Notes under the pieces: generated by a model
Databases searched by the model: none
What the model saw: the letters and a program-made list of their open reading frames with translations, nothing else
Told to the model about the DNA's origin: nothing
Shown here: positions 1 through 12,774 of the stretch, in pieces
How the letters are laid out: each line of letters starts with the position of its first letter
How positions within the stretch are numbered: position 1 is the stretch's first letter
Assembly: GCA_963693085.1 (NCBI GenBank)
Contig: OY856413.1
Coordinates: 540,010,879 to 540,074,878 of the forward strand
Length of the DNA stretch: 64,000 nt
From: Alisma plantago-aquatica
Taxonomy: Eukaryota; Streptophyta; Magnoliopsida; Alismatales; Alismataceae
Direction: 5' to 3'
Program-made: the position numbers and the translations under genes

Positions 1-753
1 CTGAAGTAAGATTAACAAGTTCAATATGTTCAATTTTAGAAAAAAATGAGATATATAACTCATCAATATTACCTTGTGCTTCTTCTTCTTCGTGTTCATC
101 ATGATCTCCATGTGTGGCAATGAAACATTTAACTACATGATGACACATTTCTTCATCACTTGCTTTAGAGTTTGAAGAGTCATCCCAAGTAGAATGATAT
201 GATTTCTTCTTGTCCTTGGATGTTCTCTTCTGGTTCTTCTTCTTGAGATCTAGACAATCGTGATTTCCAATGTCCTTCCTCTCCACATGACATATAGTGG
301 AAAAAGGTCTAACATTTCTATTAGAAGAAGAATGTATATATTTCTTACCTTTATGATATATTTCTTCTTCACCAATAAATGAGTCACTAGAAGAAGTTGA
401 CTCTAAATCTCTTTCTTTGAATGCCACACCCTTAATCTCATCAAGCTTTTCTTTTTCTTCTATTCTGACCTCTTCTTGAAGCTTCACCTCATGTGTTTCT
501 AAATTCCCAATGAGCTGCTCGACCAATAATTTTGAAAGGCCACAAGATTCTTCTAGAGTTATAACCTAATTTTTGAATTTTGATGGCAAGGACTTAATAA
601 TCTTGGAAACATGCTCTTCCTATATGATAGGATTTCCTAAGGAACTCAAACCATTTATTAGAGTAGAAAATCTACCATACATTTCAACATCCAATTTTGG
701 GGATATTTCATGCCCAAATTTATTCCAAATTTCCTCTCTTTATGCAAAGTTAC
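1..753 (-). pseudogene. Ty1/copia gag fragment (UBN2 type)
   Basis: Read on the minus strand this is the middle and C-terminal part of a copia gag, the structural protein that packages element RNA. About 483-530 encodes LVEQLIGNLETHE, the conserved helix of the UBN2 gag domain. A charged Glu/Lys/Ser linker follows. A CGEEGHWK stretch near 269-297 is what remains of the CCHC zinc knuckle. After it come a Lys-rich KKKNQKR segment and TWDDSS near 175-192, typical of the tail after the knuckle. The knuckle and its tail lie in different frames and there is at least one stop, so it is dead. The C-terminal side runs off the window. The N-terminal side is cut at 753 by composite element B. Family assignment is by recognisable motifs only. 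Confidence 0.8.
749..753. repeat. Target-site duplication GTTAC, left of B
   Basis: GTTAC at 749-753 directly abuts the first base of the B1 LTR. The same five bases at 19103-19107 directly abut the last base of the B3 LTR. Five bases is the usual duplication length for Ty3/gypsy insertion, so the pair suggests that 754-19102 entered as one unit. Confidence 0.6.
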
Positions 754-1620
754 TATAATGCCCTCCTTAAGTATACACAAATATATAGCAGAAGCAACAC
801 CGAGTTATCCATAACTCGGGTACTCAAGGGGGAATTACATAAAACTAGCATTCATAACAACAATATAATCAATCACACAAAAATTGAGTATTAAAAATTT
901 TCACGATTGTTCTTACAAAAGTAACATAAATGTTATCACATCAGAAAACTCAATTAGTTTCTTAAGCCTCTACTCTAAAGTTATAAACATTTAAAACATA
1001 TAGCTGAGTCTATAAACCTGAGGATCATCTTATAGTTGGCACCCCACCAGATTGAGTCATGTTCTATCCTTGTGCTTGATTCTTTGGAATCTACTCTGCT
1101 CCTACTCTCACATGCGAACATCTCATTCCCATCCATGCATTGAATGAAAAGGTTTTTAGTGTAAGTGGCATGAGTACTCTAATGCATACATTACTAAATG
1201 AAATAAGTTACTAAAAAATATTCTTAAACATTATATACTAAGAAATAATATTTAAAACTTTTCAAAATTTGAAACATAAATATCTCTTCTTACTTTAACT
1301 TAGTTCTTATCTTTTTACTTATCTTTCTCTGGATACCTGCACTCTGGTACCTGGGTCTCATGACCTGAACTAAGGTGCCTAGGTCACATAACTTGCATTA
1401 TGGGCCCGAGTTAGGTCTCTGAACTGGCCTGCACTCTGGTGCATGGGCCACATGACCTGCACAAAGGGCCAGAGTCATGTCTCTCTTGTCTTAATCTCTT
1501 TCATCAAACTCATAAATGAGATTATGAGAATGATTTGAACTACAATGTCTTTCATTTATGACTTTTATCTGATTTTTGGCCACCATCATATGATAAGTCA
1601 TCCGTTGTGACACCAAACTG

Positions 1621-1700
1621 TCCTCTATGGTGGAACACACCCTTTGTTGGCACAATGTTCCCTCTATTGACACTAAAGTGTCCTCTATGGTGCAACACGT
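1621..1700. repeat. 60-bp tandem duplication inside LTR B1
   Basis: TCCTCTATGG starts at 1621 and again at 1681, with the intervening sequence partly repeated. The same 60-bp period occurs in B3 (15655 and 15715), so the duplication predates the split of the LTR copies. Confidence 0.7.
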
Positions 1701-4299
1701 TAGCATAATTCTTAAATCTTAAAACATGAATCTTAAAACATGAATCTTATCTTGCAAACTTAATCATAACTTAATGCATTCTACTCTTATAATCTTATCA
1801 TGTACTTACTTCTTATATCTTAATCATTCTATGACATCTAAATAACACTTAGTTCTTAGATATTAATCAATCTCAGAAATCTTAATAGCATATTTATACT
1901 TGAAATCTTAATACATTCTTATCCCTGATTATCATGTATGACTATCTTGGTTGCATATCTTATCTTGTATTCTTATTCATCAATATGAATCATTACTAAT
2001 AGTTCTTATAGAAACATGATCCTTTATTTTTCTAATGAACTTAGTTCATGAGTCCCTATCATTATTATAAATCATAGTAACATATCTCTTCTCAAGATAT
2101 TAGGCACATGTAATAACATACCCATGAATGTATGGAAATCTTACTTGTATATCTTAACATAAAATCATAAAACACTGGATCACATAAAGCATGAAGTCTT
2201 ATAAAAATATGTTGAGTTTGATAAAATGAATACTAATGGGCATGAACCACTTACCCATCATAAGGTCAATCTTTTTAAGTAAACATTGTTTTAGGTTCTT
2301 TCAAACCTTCTCCTGAAAAACCAAAGGGTCTATCAATATTGATGTCTCATCTTAAAGTCCAATTTTGTAGGGTCATTAGGGTTCTCAATTAGGGTTTCTT
2401 GGTCCGTGTATTTAACTCTTGAGTGAAATCTAGGATCATACCCATGATTTGATGTTCTAGTTATTATTAATGTGTGCTATATTACTCTTTGTAATAGATA
2501 AGTTTTTAAGGTGCGGGTTTAAGTGACATTCATTTCTTCTTAAATTACTTCATTGACCCTATCCTTTCAACATGGTTTAGGGCTTACTTATAATAACCCT
2601 TATATGTAGCCATTATGATTCATGTTTAATTCTTCAACATGAATGCAAAGGTTTATATATGTTTCAGATACAAATCTTATTGATATATTTACACACATCA
2701 TCTCTATATGCTTATCACATAATTTCTTCATATGTGAAATCATACCAAAGATAGCATTTATAATATCTTATCATTATCATTAGAAGCTACTTATCTTGAA
2801 CGTAGGTGATTCAGATTCATGTTTATCTCTTACCTCGAATCATTATCATCTAAACCCTAAGATACGACAAGTTAAAATTAGCTCACGAATTATAGTCGTA
2901 TGATGTAGCTAGTATGCATTCATTTGATATTCGATCATAAGAAAATCATTAGGGTGATATTAGGGTTCCATTGGGATTGATGCATTTTTCTGAGGTAGTG
3001 TCTAAAGTTTTGTATTTTTCTGGTTATTGGATTATTTCCAAGGCTTTTCTAAAGCTCTGATCATTATCTGGAAAATCACCTATGAGATAAATACATAAGA
3101 AATTGATTATTAGAAACAAGGAGAGGGTCACGTTTTAGAAGCTTCAACTAGGTGAAATTGTCCTTGGTGTGAACATGATATTTTAATCTACTAGTAGGGT
3201 GAGATTAGTAAAACTTACATCTGAAGTACTGCTCTGGCTTCCAGCCTTGTGCGACTAGGAACTGCTCTGGCAGGTTGAATCCACCCCCAAGATTCCAAGA
3301 AAATAGAAGAGGGAAACTTGTATCCCCAAATCCAACCTGAGACATTTCTGAGGTGAATTTTGAGGCGAAGCTCAAGTTGTAGGGTCAAAACCATGGAGGA
3401 CAAGCTCATGGTCATCCTCGGCGGAGTAGAAAGAAAAGAGACCGAGCTCCAAATATCTACCTTGGTTTACATGTGGGTAGCGTCAAGGAAGTTTCACTAG
3501 GCCTTCATGAACCTCCTGATGAACCTTCCGCAAGTCATGAACATCAGGAGTCCTCCGTCAATGAGGCTTTCTGCTGCAGCCACAGCCGGTTCATCGGAGG
3601 ACCAAAGTAGCAACCCATGATCAACTTCAAGAACAACGTTGTGCTCGAAGTGACCTTAGGGTTATCAAGGTTGGGGGAATTGGATGAAGGCGGTGCCAAA
3701 GGGGAGAACAACCAAGAGCATTGGCGATGAGGAAATAGAGTAAGTGAGTGACAATCAAAGTGGGAGGGATGAAATTGGTGGTTGATAGGGGTTGATAATG
3801 TCAAGGAGAAGCTTATCAACTACCCAAAGGAGTAATGGAGATACCCTCCGGTGGTCTACAGTCGGTATCTAGGAAGAGCAAAACTGAGGGATTTTGGCAT
3901 TTCTTTCTTTCTCGGTTTTAGCCTTCAAGTCGGGGCTTAAAAGGTATGACTATATCTCCCAAATATAATGGAGAAATATGTTTGAGAGACAGAAAATCAT
4001 GGAGTGAGGACTCCCCCTGCAACCCCGAATGAGAGTTATGCCATACTCGAGAGGTTGAAGAAGGTACCCAACGACTACGATTAGCTGATCCATAGGGACT
4101 CCTAATCTGACAGTGCAAAAAATCCTAGAACAAAGAAATCTGATAAATCCTTATTATTTAATACAAAAACAATCATTATCTCGAGAAAATAAGTTATCTA
4201 GTCAAGTAAACTCGGATTAATATCAAAATTTGAAAAATAGATCATATTGGTGTCTAGAATATTCTAACATAGTATGTTTTCCAATTAGGTGACTAAGGT

Positions 4300-4308
4300 A
4301 ATTAATAT
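4300..4308. repeat. LINE-A target-site duplication, left copy
   Basis: AATTAATAT at 4300-4308 recurs at 9105-9113 after the A-run. The uninterrupted sequence is visible in the paralogous LTR B2 near 13696-13708, which confirms the empty-site sequence. Confidence 0.8.
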
Positions 4309-4361
4309 TTTGAGTCTTTCTCTCTGTAGCTGCTCTGGCTTCTCTCTAGAGTGGGTGAGTG

Positions 4362-5700
4362 ATGGCAGGTGCTTCCTTGGGTGGGGGTGGACTCCTCCAC
4401 CCCATCCCCCACCTCGAACGTTTCTGGTAGTTGGGGGGACCCATCCACCGATGTCATTGTGGGTAGGGGATGGTCGTCGACTGTGGCCCCACCACTGGTG
4501 GTGTGGCAGAACCTATCCCCAGTTGCTGCAATGGGTTATCCTAAAATGCCTTCCTTTAGGGATGACGATGTGTGACCTTGGATGAAGATGTCAGAACTGG
4601 TCGTGCCCGAGATGGATAAGATCCACAAATTCTCCATGATCATTCAAGTCATGGGGAGAAAATGCATCTTGAATCAGCTATATGGGTGGATGGTCCGAAA
4701 CTGGCATTCGAAAGGGGATCTACAATGCTCGCCTCTGGTGGGCGGCCTCTTCCTTGCCTGCTTCACCTGTAAAGATGATATGAGGGTTTCCTTGTACAAG
4801 GGCCCTTGGTTTTTCGACCGCAAGCTGGTGCTCACATGGAGGTGGACTCCGAATGTGGATATCCGACGGGCAGCCCTCATTTCTATGCCAATGTGGATCA
4901 CCCTCCCTGTTGTTAGGCATCATTGGTCCAGGAGGGCCATTACCATCATCTCCTCTGGCGTGGGGGAACCAAAAGTCATCGATTTCCATTCTAAGGGGTG
5001 GTTTGAAGGTACGGCCCACATATGCGTGGAGATCAAGGCAGACAAGATACCTTCCGAAGTGGTCACGATCGAAATACCAAATGGAAAGGAACTCTAGTTC
5101 AAGGTGATATTTGATGCACTCCCACAACATTGTGCTACCTGCAAGGTGTTTCGACACTTTATTGGTGACTGCCAAAGTGTGAGATTTGCCCACCCCCTTC
5201 CCCCTTTGGCCCATGGGCGCGATTTGAGTAGAAGGCCAGGGAACCAAAATAGAGGAAGAACTAGGAGGCCTCAGGAGCGCTGGAAGGGAAACAATGATAC
5301 TACCTTTGCTACTGATGTGACGAGGCCGACTTATGAGGTAGATGAGGCGAGACCTCTCCCTGTGGTGGTCACCTATACGAGTTCCCAACCTGCTATTGAG
5401 AAAAGGATGGCGTCTTGCGTAGGACTGGATGAAGTCAAGAGGGGCATTAGCATATCATAGAAGGATAAGAGTATGACCACCGGTGGTGATGAAGAGTTCT
5501 TGGATGGAGGCGCCCCTGGTGGGCTTGATGTGAGCTGCAACCAGTTCTCCAACTTGGAGAACCTGGATCCAGAGGAGATGATCGATGAACTGTCTGGTAC
5601 TTCTGGGAGGACTAGAGCTCAGTAGGTGGCGTCGAATGTCAGAGGTAGGAGGACATCTCCAAGAGTGACCACCCCTGGAAGGGGGGGGGTCACAACAAAT
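4362..5700 (+). pseudogene. LINE-A ORF1 (DUF4283, zinc knuckle), broken
   Basis: Nucleic-acid-binding ORF1 protein of a plant L1, expected to coat the LINE RNA. A likely start is ATG at 4362 (MAGAS), followed soon by a frameshift. The main frame, 4582-5097, has the DUF4283 pattern: Trp followed by a small basic segment, GGLFLACF, GPWFFDRKL and then the VPVW-like PMWITLPV. After an in-frame TAG at 5095-5097 the same frame continues with the CCHC knuckle CATCKVFRHFIGDC near 5131-5172. Further stops lie at 5458 and about 5623, and the frame fades near 5700. ORF2 follows at once. The order and spacing are normal for plant L1; the protein is dead. Confidence 0.85.
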
Positions 5701-5707
5701 CTTAAAG

Positions 5708-8700
5708 ATGTCTGTCCTCACTTGGAATGTGAGGGGTGCATCTCGGTCGAGGAGACAAAGAAGAGTTAGGAAGGTCATCTTGGATGTCGATGCATCGTTG
5801 GTGTTCATTCTAGAAACTAGGATAAAAAGGTAGTACAAGGAGAAGATGGCTGGGCTCTTTCCTGCTAGTTGGGGGTTTCAGTCAAATTTCAACCAGATAG
5901 AAGGAGGAAGGATAGAACTGGGCTGGAATAAAGACCAATGGGATGTACATGTTATTAATGCGGCCGACCAAGTTATGGTGGCTAGCTGCATTAATCAGGG
6001 GGGGTTCCATTGCATTGTTATGGGAGTGTATGGGCACAATGATGAAGGGAGACGCAGGGAATGTTGGGATACTATCAGGACTTCGACACAACAACATGTA
6101 CCACATCTTGTTATAGGGGATTTTAACCATGTAAGAAAAGCATCCGAGAAGTTTGGCGGCCTACCAATCCCTGACTCTATATTGTGGAGGTTTAATGATG
6201 CCATTGATGAGGCTAATTTGATCAAACTCAATATGAGTGGCGGAATTGCTACTTGGCAGAACAAAAGATGCCTGGAGAATAGAATTTTGAGTCACCTTGA
6301 TAGGGGGTTAGTGAACGCAGCTTGGCTTGAAGCCTTCCCTGAAGTGAGGTTGTGTCTTGGAGGGCACCCCAATAGCGATCACTCCTGGCTGCACATACCT
6401 CTACTGAAGAACACCATGAAGAAGAAACCGTTTAGATTCCTCAACTTCTGGGTGGACTGGTCGGGGTTTGAGGAGAAGGTTAGGGAAGCTTGGGCTGAAC
6501 TGGTGGGTGGGAACCCCATTTTCATATTTTCTGGGAAATTAAAGAAAACCAAGGAGGCCCTGAAGAAATGGTCAGCTGAATTCTACAACCTGGTGAATAT
6601 GGTGAAGAAAGCCAAGAAGGAGTATGAGGTGGGAGCAACACACCTCAGAATGTGTCCTACTAATCCTAACCTTATGGAAGAGGAAGAAACTAAAGCAAAG
6701 ATACTCACACAGGTGGAAAAGGCTGAAGAATCATATCCCTGGCAACAGAGTAGATTGAGTTGGATCAAAGATGGGGATAAAAATACTAGAGTATATCATA
6801 ATGCTACAAAGAAGAACCACATGAGGGATTGCATCCATGGGTTAATAAAAGAAGATGGAAACCAAGTTAGGGGACCCAGGGAAGTGGTCAGAAGAAGCTG
6901 TTACATATTTTAAGAACCTCTATAATAGTAATCATCAGAGACAACCTGGCCCTCTACCGCCGAGATGTGTTGATGAAGCTATGAACAGATATCTATGTGG
7001 GCTGGTGTCAGAGCAGGAAATCAGGGATGTCATTTTTGCCATTTGGGCTTCCAAAGCCCCTAGACCGGATGGCTTCAATGGTACTTTCTTCCATAAATGT
7101 TGGGATATTATTAAAGATGACTTGTGTTGTGCGGTTCAGTGGTTCATGGTGGGAGGATTCATGACCAAGCAGGTGAATCACGCTTTCATCAAGATGATCC
7201 CAAAAAAGAGTATGCCTTCCACTATGGCCGACTATAGGCCCATTGCGTGTTGCTCTGTGTTTTATAAGGTGTTCTCCAAACTGCTTGCCACTCAGATGAA
7301 GAAAATCTTGCCTAGCATCATATCCCCTAACCAGCTGGCCTTTGTGAAAGGGAGGTCAATTAGTGATGGCGCCCTCCTTACTATAGAATTCCTCACATTT
7401 TTCAATCTTAAGAATGATACTAAGTAGGCCTGCTTCAAGGTGGACATTACAAAAGCCTATGACCATGTGGAGTGGCCCGCTCTTTGGGAGATTATGAATG
7501 CCTTGGGATTCTCTTGTAGGTGGATAAACCTGATCATTCAATGTGTTGAATCTACTTCCTTTTCTATCCTTGTTAATGGTGTGCCGCAAGGGCTCTTCAA
7601 TGCGGCGAATGGTTTGAGGTAGGGGGGCCCCCTTTCCCCTCTGCTCTTTGCCATTGTCATGGAGTCCCTAACTCATATAATTAATCAGGCAGAGGTGGAA
7701 GGGTTGATGAAGCCGTTCAAGGTGAAAAATACCTCGGTCATATCTCACCTAATTTTCGTCGATGATGTTATGGTGTTCTCGGCAGTTCATTGCAAGTATT
7801 TGAAATATACTAGGATAATTTTCGACCACTTTGGCAAACTTATTGGGCTTTACATCAACCAAATAAAATGCAAAGCCTTTCTCTTGTGCACTTGCGATGG
7901 ACGGCGATGACATCTTCGGGTAGCTGTTGGCCTGACATGAGGTAGGTTACCAAATACTTGGGGATCCCGATCTCGGGTGGGCGTGGTAGAAGAAGGGACT
8001 ATGAGGTACTGGTTGATGGCCTCAAGAACACCATGGAAAAATGGACAGGACTGAACATATATCTGGTTGGGCGTCTGGTCCTCTGTAACACCGTTCTTAT
8101 GGGAAAGTTTGGTTTTTGGACGAGACAAGCAGAGCTACCATTGTTCATCATTGACAAAGCTCGAAGCCTTTTTGGGGGGTTCTTGTGGGGAGGCAAGCCT
8201 CACGGCGTTGCCTGGGAGACTATCATTAGAGAGAGAACAAGGCGGTTTAGGGGTTTCTGATCCTTGGGCTATGGCTGTAAGGTGCACCCGGAAGCGTATA
8301 TACAATTTCCTCATTGATCATGGGTCACTATGGTCCTCTTGGATGTAGCAGAGGTATGACACTTCCCTGGATGTGGGAGCAGTGCAAGGTTGTTGCTTGA
8401 CATGGAGGCAGATGATGCAGCAGTGGGACCAGGTGATGGATGGCTTTTTTGTTGACAAGCAGGGTGTTTGGGGTTGTGCTGAGGTGCAGCCGTGGATCAA
8501 ATTTCATTGCTGGCCGCCAGTTCCTTGGGGGGAGATCATTTGGAACAAGTGACACACTCCGAAATGGAGTTGTTTCCTATACAGATCCATTCTTGGGCGG
8601 CTTCCAACTGCGGACATGTTGCTTGGCTGGGGAATCAGCGTGAATGAAAGATGCTTACAATGTGGTGCTAGATCTGAATCACACAGGCATCTTGTCTTCA

Positions 8701-9035
8701 TGTGTCACTTCTCTAGCTACATGGTGACAAGGTGGGCGCTGAAGAATGGTTGGGGTGGCGCAACCCCGCACAACATCGATGACTACTTGCAGTGGATCTG
8801 TTTGAAGTCTAAGAGGGATAAGGGCATGATGGCTTTTGCAGGTTTAAGTCTTGCTTCTATCATCTACCTCATTTGGAGTGAAAGAAATTTAAGGCTGCAT
8901 GGCGGTTTGGACAAAGACAAATTCTACCTTTTTGATGTTTTGGTGGATATGCTTACCTTGTTGTGTAAGGTCAAACCTGAAATTTGTAAAGGTTTAGACT
9001 TGATAGTTAGAAGTCATTGGGGGTTTTGTAGCTGA
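5708..9035 (+). pseudogene. LINE-A ORF2 (endonuclease-RT-zf-RVT), broken
   Basis: Endonuclease and reverse transcriptase protein that would nick target DNA and copy the LINE RNA. ATG at 5708 opens on VLTWNVRGA, the usual APE start. Other APE motifs are LETR, MGVYGHND, GDFNHVR and SDHSW. An in-frame TAG lies at 5831. A frameshift near 6885 moves to the frame that carries the RT fingers (KAPRPDGFNGTFFHKCW, ADYRPIACC, VDITKAYDHVEW). The catalytic box at 7755-7766 reads Phe-Val-Asp-Asp, where Phe-Ala-Asp-Asp or Tyr-Ala-Asp-Asp is usual. More stops lie at about 7425 and 7620, with a shift near 7910. The zf-RVT region (IWNKWHTPKW, then CLQCG and the ESHRHLVFMC segment) runs to the stop at 9035. No RNase H follows. 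Confidence 0.92.
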
Positions 9036-9104
9036 CACACCCATGTACAATATAGGTCTTCCCTATACGGTTTTTGATGAGCAATATATTACCTTATCCA
9101 AAAA

Positions 9105-9322
9105 AATTAATATAAGAAAAATCTTAAATGTTAAATAACTAATTATGTAAATAGATTTAAACCCTGATAATTTGTGTGTCATTCTTTTCCAACGTTATCT
9201 CTAAAATGAAAAATTCTTAGTGCATTCTAAGAAATGAGGGATAATGTCCCATATATAATTGTGACCATGAATAATATATACTTCAGAAATTATAATAAAT
9301 TTCTTAAAATGAGGATGCTACA
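9105..9322 (-). repeat. LTR B1, second part
   Basis: Resumes the LTR after LINE-A. It aligns with 13700-13920 (B2) and 18870-19102 (B3) and ends GAGGATGCTACA, a one-base variant of the B2 end GAGGATGTTACA. On the minus strand this is the first part of the LTR. The first nine bases (9105-9113) are the LINE-A target duplication. Confidence 0.8.
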
Positions 9323-10058
9323 ATTCTACTCACCTTGACTAAATTTATTTCTTAAAATTTCATTTGGCTAACATCCTCACAATTTAAACTTATGAATGAA
9401 TTTGTCATCAGCAACCCAATCTTTTTATTTCAAATTTCATGTAGCACCTAGCATGATTTTTAGATCCAAATATAATGTTTAAAGCATATACCAATATATT
9501 AAGCAATGTTTACTCCTTTTATATTGATAACTAATTTGGTATCTTTTAACATTGAAGTATAATGTTCTTTATCTCTCCTTAGTGTAGACTCATCACCATG
9601 AATTGTGTATGAACCTAAATGATATGGGATAACCTTTTTGATAAAATAAGGAATTGAATATGACCCTAATTAATGGATGTTGATGTTAACATTGATAAGT
9701 ACAAGAAAATAGGTACAATGGACTTAATTAGGGTAAATTATCATCACTCATGTAAGATAATGATAAATAGATTCAAACTCCCAAATATTGATACTTAATG
9801 TGATGTTTGGTAATTAATATTAAGATAATTGTGGTAAACCTTAATTGTATAGAAACTAATTCAAGATGGTCTCAAAAGTTAAATCTAAGTTAGGAATTGT
9901 GATCTACACATTTTAATTGGTCTATGTGCAAAGTTTCATCTCAATTGGATACCTATAATTATCCCAATTGATCAGTGCAAGATAAAGGCTTTTTTCAAAT
10001 TATTTTCTTGGAACTTAGTTTTTCAATCTTGTTAACCTATGGTTTGCAATTTAAGTGA
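9323..10058 (-). other. B internal-domain remnant with polypurine tract
   Basis: The first 50 bp resemble 13921-13970, the sequence next to LTR B2. On the minus strand they contain a purine-rich tract (AAGGTGAGTAGAAT, 9323-9336) ending against the LTR, as expected for plus-strand priming. Similarity then fades. The rest is AT-rich with no frame I can support, apparently decayed internal sequence of B up to LTR C. Confidence 0.5.
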
Positions 10059-12591
10059 TGTCACAACCCCTTTAGCAGACAGCAGGTTAGTCGAGGACTT
10101 ATCCTCTTCACCCGACTCCCATTCTATCTGGACTCCACAACCCCTTTTTTCTATTCCCCCTTCGATCATCCTATATGCTAACCCCCTATACAAACGAGAC
10201 TCTTTTTCACAATCTATGAATCTTCCTGTATCAGATGACCCCACGTTTTCTTGGCTTTCAAACCCTAGAGTCCCTAAATGAGAGGGACTGTGCCATCTCC
10301 CCTGTTTCTTGCTTGCACTTGGATTCACATCTATGTCAGTGCACATCATCTTTATATACGCCCCGTTACACCACCCTCAATGGCACTCGAATTTGAACTA
10401 GTCTCCTATCTGCCCTCTCCTGCCCCGTGTACAAGGGAACGTGTTGAATCCTCCTATTGCAAAAGCTCTAGCAACGTTAGAACTGCCTCCGACCACTGCG
10501 CCTCCGGCAGGAGGTTCTACTAGCCTCCCTTAACCTCCACTATGCCTAGACTACCTCCAAGAACTACCATTATCTCAAATTTGCGGTATGTTACCCATTT
10601 TGCCCTTTTACAATTTTTCCTAACATGAGAAAAACCATCTATAGATATGTCAGTTTGCATGGTTCCTCTGTGTTCATCTCTGCTTTTTGATGCTGAGAGG
10701 TTCCCAAATCCCTAGTTTGTTCTATGTTTGACTTTTTCGAGCTTTGAACCTCCTCTTGAGGGATCAACTATGATGGAGTGACGATTTCTTTCCCCCAGAT
10801 CATCCCAGCCCATGAACCAGGGTCCTTGGTGACAACATGATCTCGACAAAGTCGATGGGTCTGGTATTAAATGGTGTTTTCTCATCCAAGATGAGCTTGG
10901 GTTATGGTTTTTGAGTTAGGCAGGATCTTGAGCAGATGGGGAAAAGCTTTGCTCTTTCATTAGTTTGATCGAAGAAGAATGATTGTATCTTTTTTTGTTT
11001 TGCCCCCACCTCAGCATTCAGTTATCACGCTGCCTCTTGGACAAAATCGTAATTTTGACTTATTAAACATTGACATGCGTGTGTGATCTAGTCTTCGGTC
11101 CTTGGCCACGTGCAATTGGAACAGCTGGGCATGGATCCCACTATTTCCTTTTTGTTTGTTTTCTGATTTTGTTTCTAAATTTTGATTGGTCAAAGTTCAC
11201 AAAATCATAGTAAATCCATATGATGTCAGAAAATTATGCAAAAATAATCTTTGGAAAGGATTTTGTAAGTAGAATATAAATTTCTTATTTTAACCCTAAT
11301 TCCATTGTCTTTGACCATGTTTCCTTAAATGACCCAAATTAGGGTTTAGGATGGTGTTTAAGTGATAAATAATATAAATAATGTTATTTTCAGGAAACCT
11401 AGGATTGACTCAAGGACAGGGACACTAAGTTAGGTTTTGCGTTGCTCTAGGTAAGCGGGTCATGCCAGTATGCATAAATATTTGGATTAATTGCATGTTA
11501 TGTTTGATTTAGGATTATGTTTCAAATTCCAAGTTAATGAATGAAATTAAGATAATGATGATGCCTCATATTTTATTATTGTATGTTTTTTACTATAATC
11601 ATAAAGTCCTATGTTTGTCACTTATGCTCATTGATTTAGTGATATGATCAAGTAATGATTAAGACATTGAAGAAATAGTCATTTAACTCATGTAATGTAA
11701 ATTTTCAGATTAAGAGGGAGAAAGTCCATTATGATTAAAATAATGCACATAAGTTGTGATTTATTCCTCTTTATATAATTTTGTCTTTATGACATTGATG
11801 AGCACTTTGGTGCAACTAAGATGAGCCTTAACCAGCATGATGAGCACTTTGGTGCAATTAGTGGATGAGGACAATTTACATTCATGGCAAGATAAGAATA
11901 ATGATGTTAATGATACATATAAGAGAATTAAGTAACTTATTATACGTTTCTTGCAATGATGGACCTTTATGGTCTTTATGGGCTTCCTAGGAAAGATGGG
12001 CTTTTTGAGCATGATGTGCCATGTGGGCAGTGATGGAGAGAACACATATAGTAATGTTTCTTAATTCATTGATGTAATGAAAGATAAAGTGTAATGATAA
12101 TTCATAATGTTAATCCATGTCATGTTTATTTCAATTCAGGTATATATGCTTACTCTTCAGTTCTTATAACATGCACAACACCTCTTGCTTACATTGTTTC
12201 TTTGTTTCACATGGTTGTAGGATGAGATGTTCCTAGATCACGGAGAAAGAGGGAATTGAAGCGAGCCCTTCAAGTGTAGCTGACATCACAGAGACTTTAG
12301 CTTGGTGGGGTTCCATCTACCACTGTATAGATTATCTAGTCTAGTTTATTTCATGCTTTTGATTTGCTTATCCTACATGTAATGGGTTTGAAATTAAGAT
12401 GAGACAATTTATGTTTTTCCATGTTAAAGAACAATGTATGATCTATATATCCAATTTATGAATGGTGTTTCATTTATCTTATTTCTATTGAATATCATGT
12501 TTTGTAATGTTCCTCTAGGCCAAGTGACCCATGTTACTGACAACATAGGAATTGCTTTCGCTGTCATGTATGTGCTTGGAGGGGTGTTACA
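10059..12591 (+). repeat. LTR C, plus-strand gypsy-type LTR
   Basis: It ends GGGGTGTTACA at 12591, then three bases (ATA), then an exact tRNA-Met primer site. This is the same LTR-ATA-primer arrangement as B but in the opposite orientation. The proposed left end TGTCACAACCCC at 10059 matches the usual start of such LTRs but is inferred. A TATA-like TTTATATACG lies near 10350. A 42-bp tandem repeat (TGATGAGCACTTTGGTGC starting at 11796 and 11838) sits in the middle. Short frames at 10032-10520 have no recognisable product. The right partner LTR is absent. Confidence 0.55.
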
Positions 12592-12594
12592 ATA

Positions 12595-12606
12595 TGGTAT
12601 CAGAGC
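12595..12606 (+). other. tRNA-Met primer-binding site of C
   Basis: TGGTATCAGAGC is complementary to the 3' end of plant initiator tRNA-Met, where minus-strand DNA synthesis starts. It lies three bases after the end of LTR C, so LTR C is a 5' LTR read left to right. Confidence 0.85.
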
Positions 12607-12774
12607 AATGAGTAGATGTCCATTAAGCTAAAGATACATATGTTCAAACCCTAGGTATAGAAGAAGTAGGTGATGGATGCTAGAAACCAAAGTAGAGGTC
12701 TAGATAAGAGACATAAGTTCATATGATGATTAGGGTTATGTGGCTAGAAGTTTTGAACTTTTATGTTAACTCTA
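12607..12774 (+). other. Leader of C, truncated
   Basis: About 170 bp of untranslated leader follow the primer site and then give way to LTR B2 near 12775. No gag frame is present. Element C is thus reduced to its 5' LTR and leader. Confidence 0.45.

Larger units (their letters stand above)
754..4308 (-). repeat. LTR B1, first part
   Basis: Homologous to 14789-18880 (B3); the stretch from 1000 to 1110 is close to identical to 15032-15140. B1 lacks a block of roughly 600 bp that B3 carries at 15760-16340, and another near 17936-18095. It keeps a segment near 3565-3760 that B3 has lost. The copies are therefore old and structurally divergent. The region holds no convincing gene. About 1700-2160 is crowded with ATCTTA words. 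LINE-A interrupts the LTR after 4308. Confidence 0.75.
4309..9104 (+). mobile_element. LINE-A, near full-length L1 retrotransposon
   Basis: An L1-type LINE of about 4.8 kb with a short leader, ORF1 (DUF4283 and zinc knuckle), ORF2 (endonuclease, reverse transcriptase, zf-RVT) and a terminal A-run at 9100-9106. It is flanked by AATTAATAT repeats, the signature of target-primed reverse transcription. It sits inside LTR B1, so it is younger than B. Both ORFs carry stops and frameshifts. Unlike LINE-B there is no RNase H domain after the zf-RVT region. Confidence 0.92.

Noticed and set aside
5455..5838. Minus-strand 127-codon frame inside LINE-A
   Set aside because: Shadow of the ORF1/ORF2 junction, whose motifs read on the plus strand.
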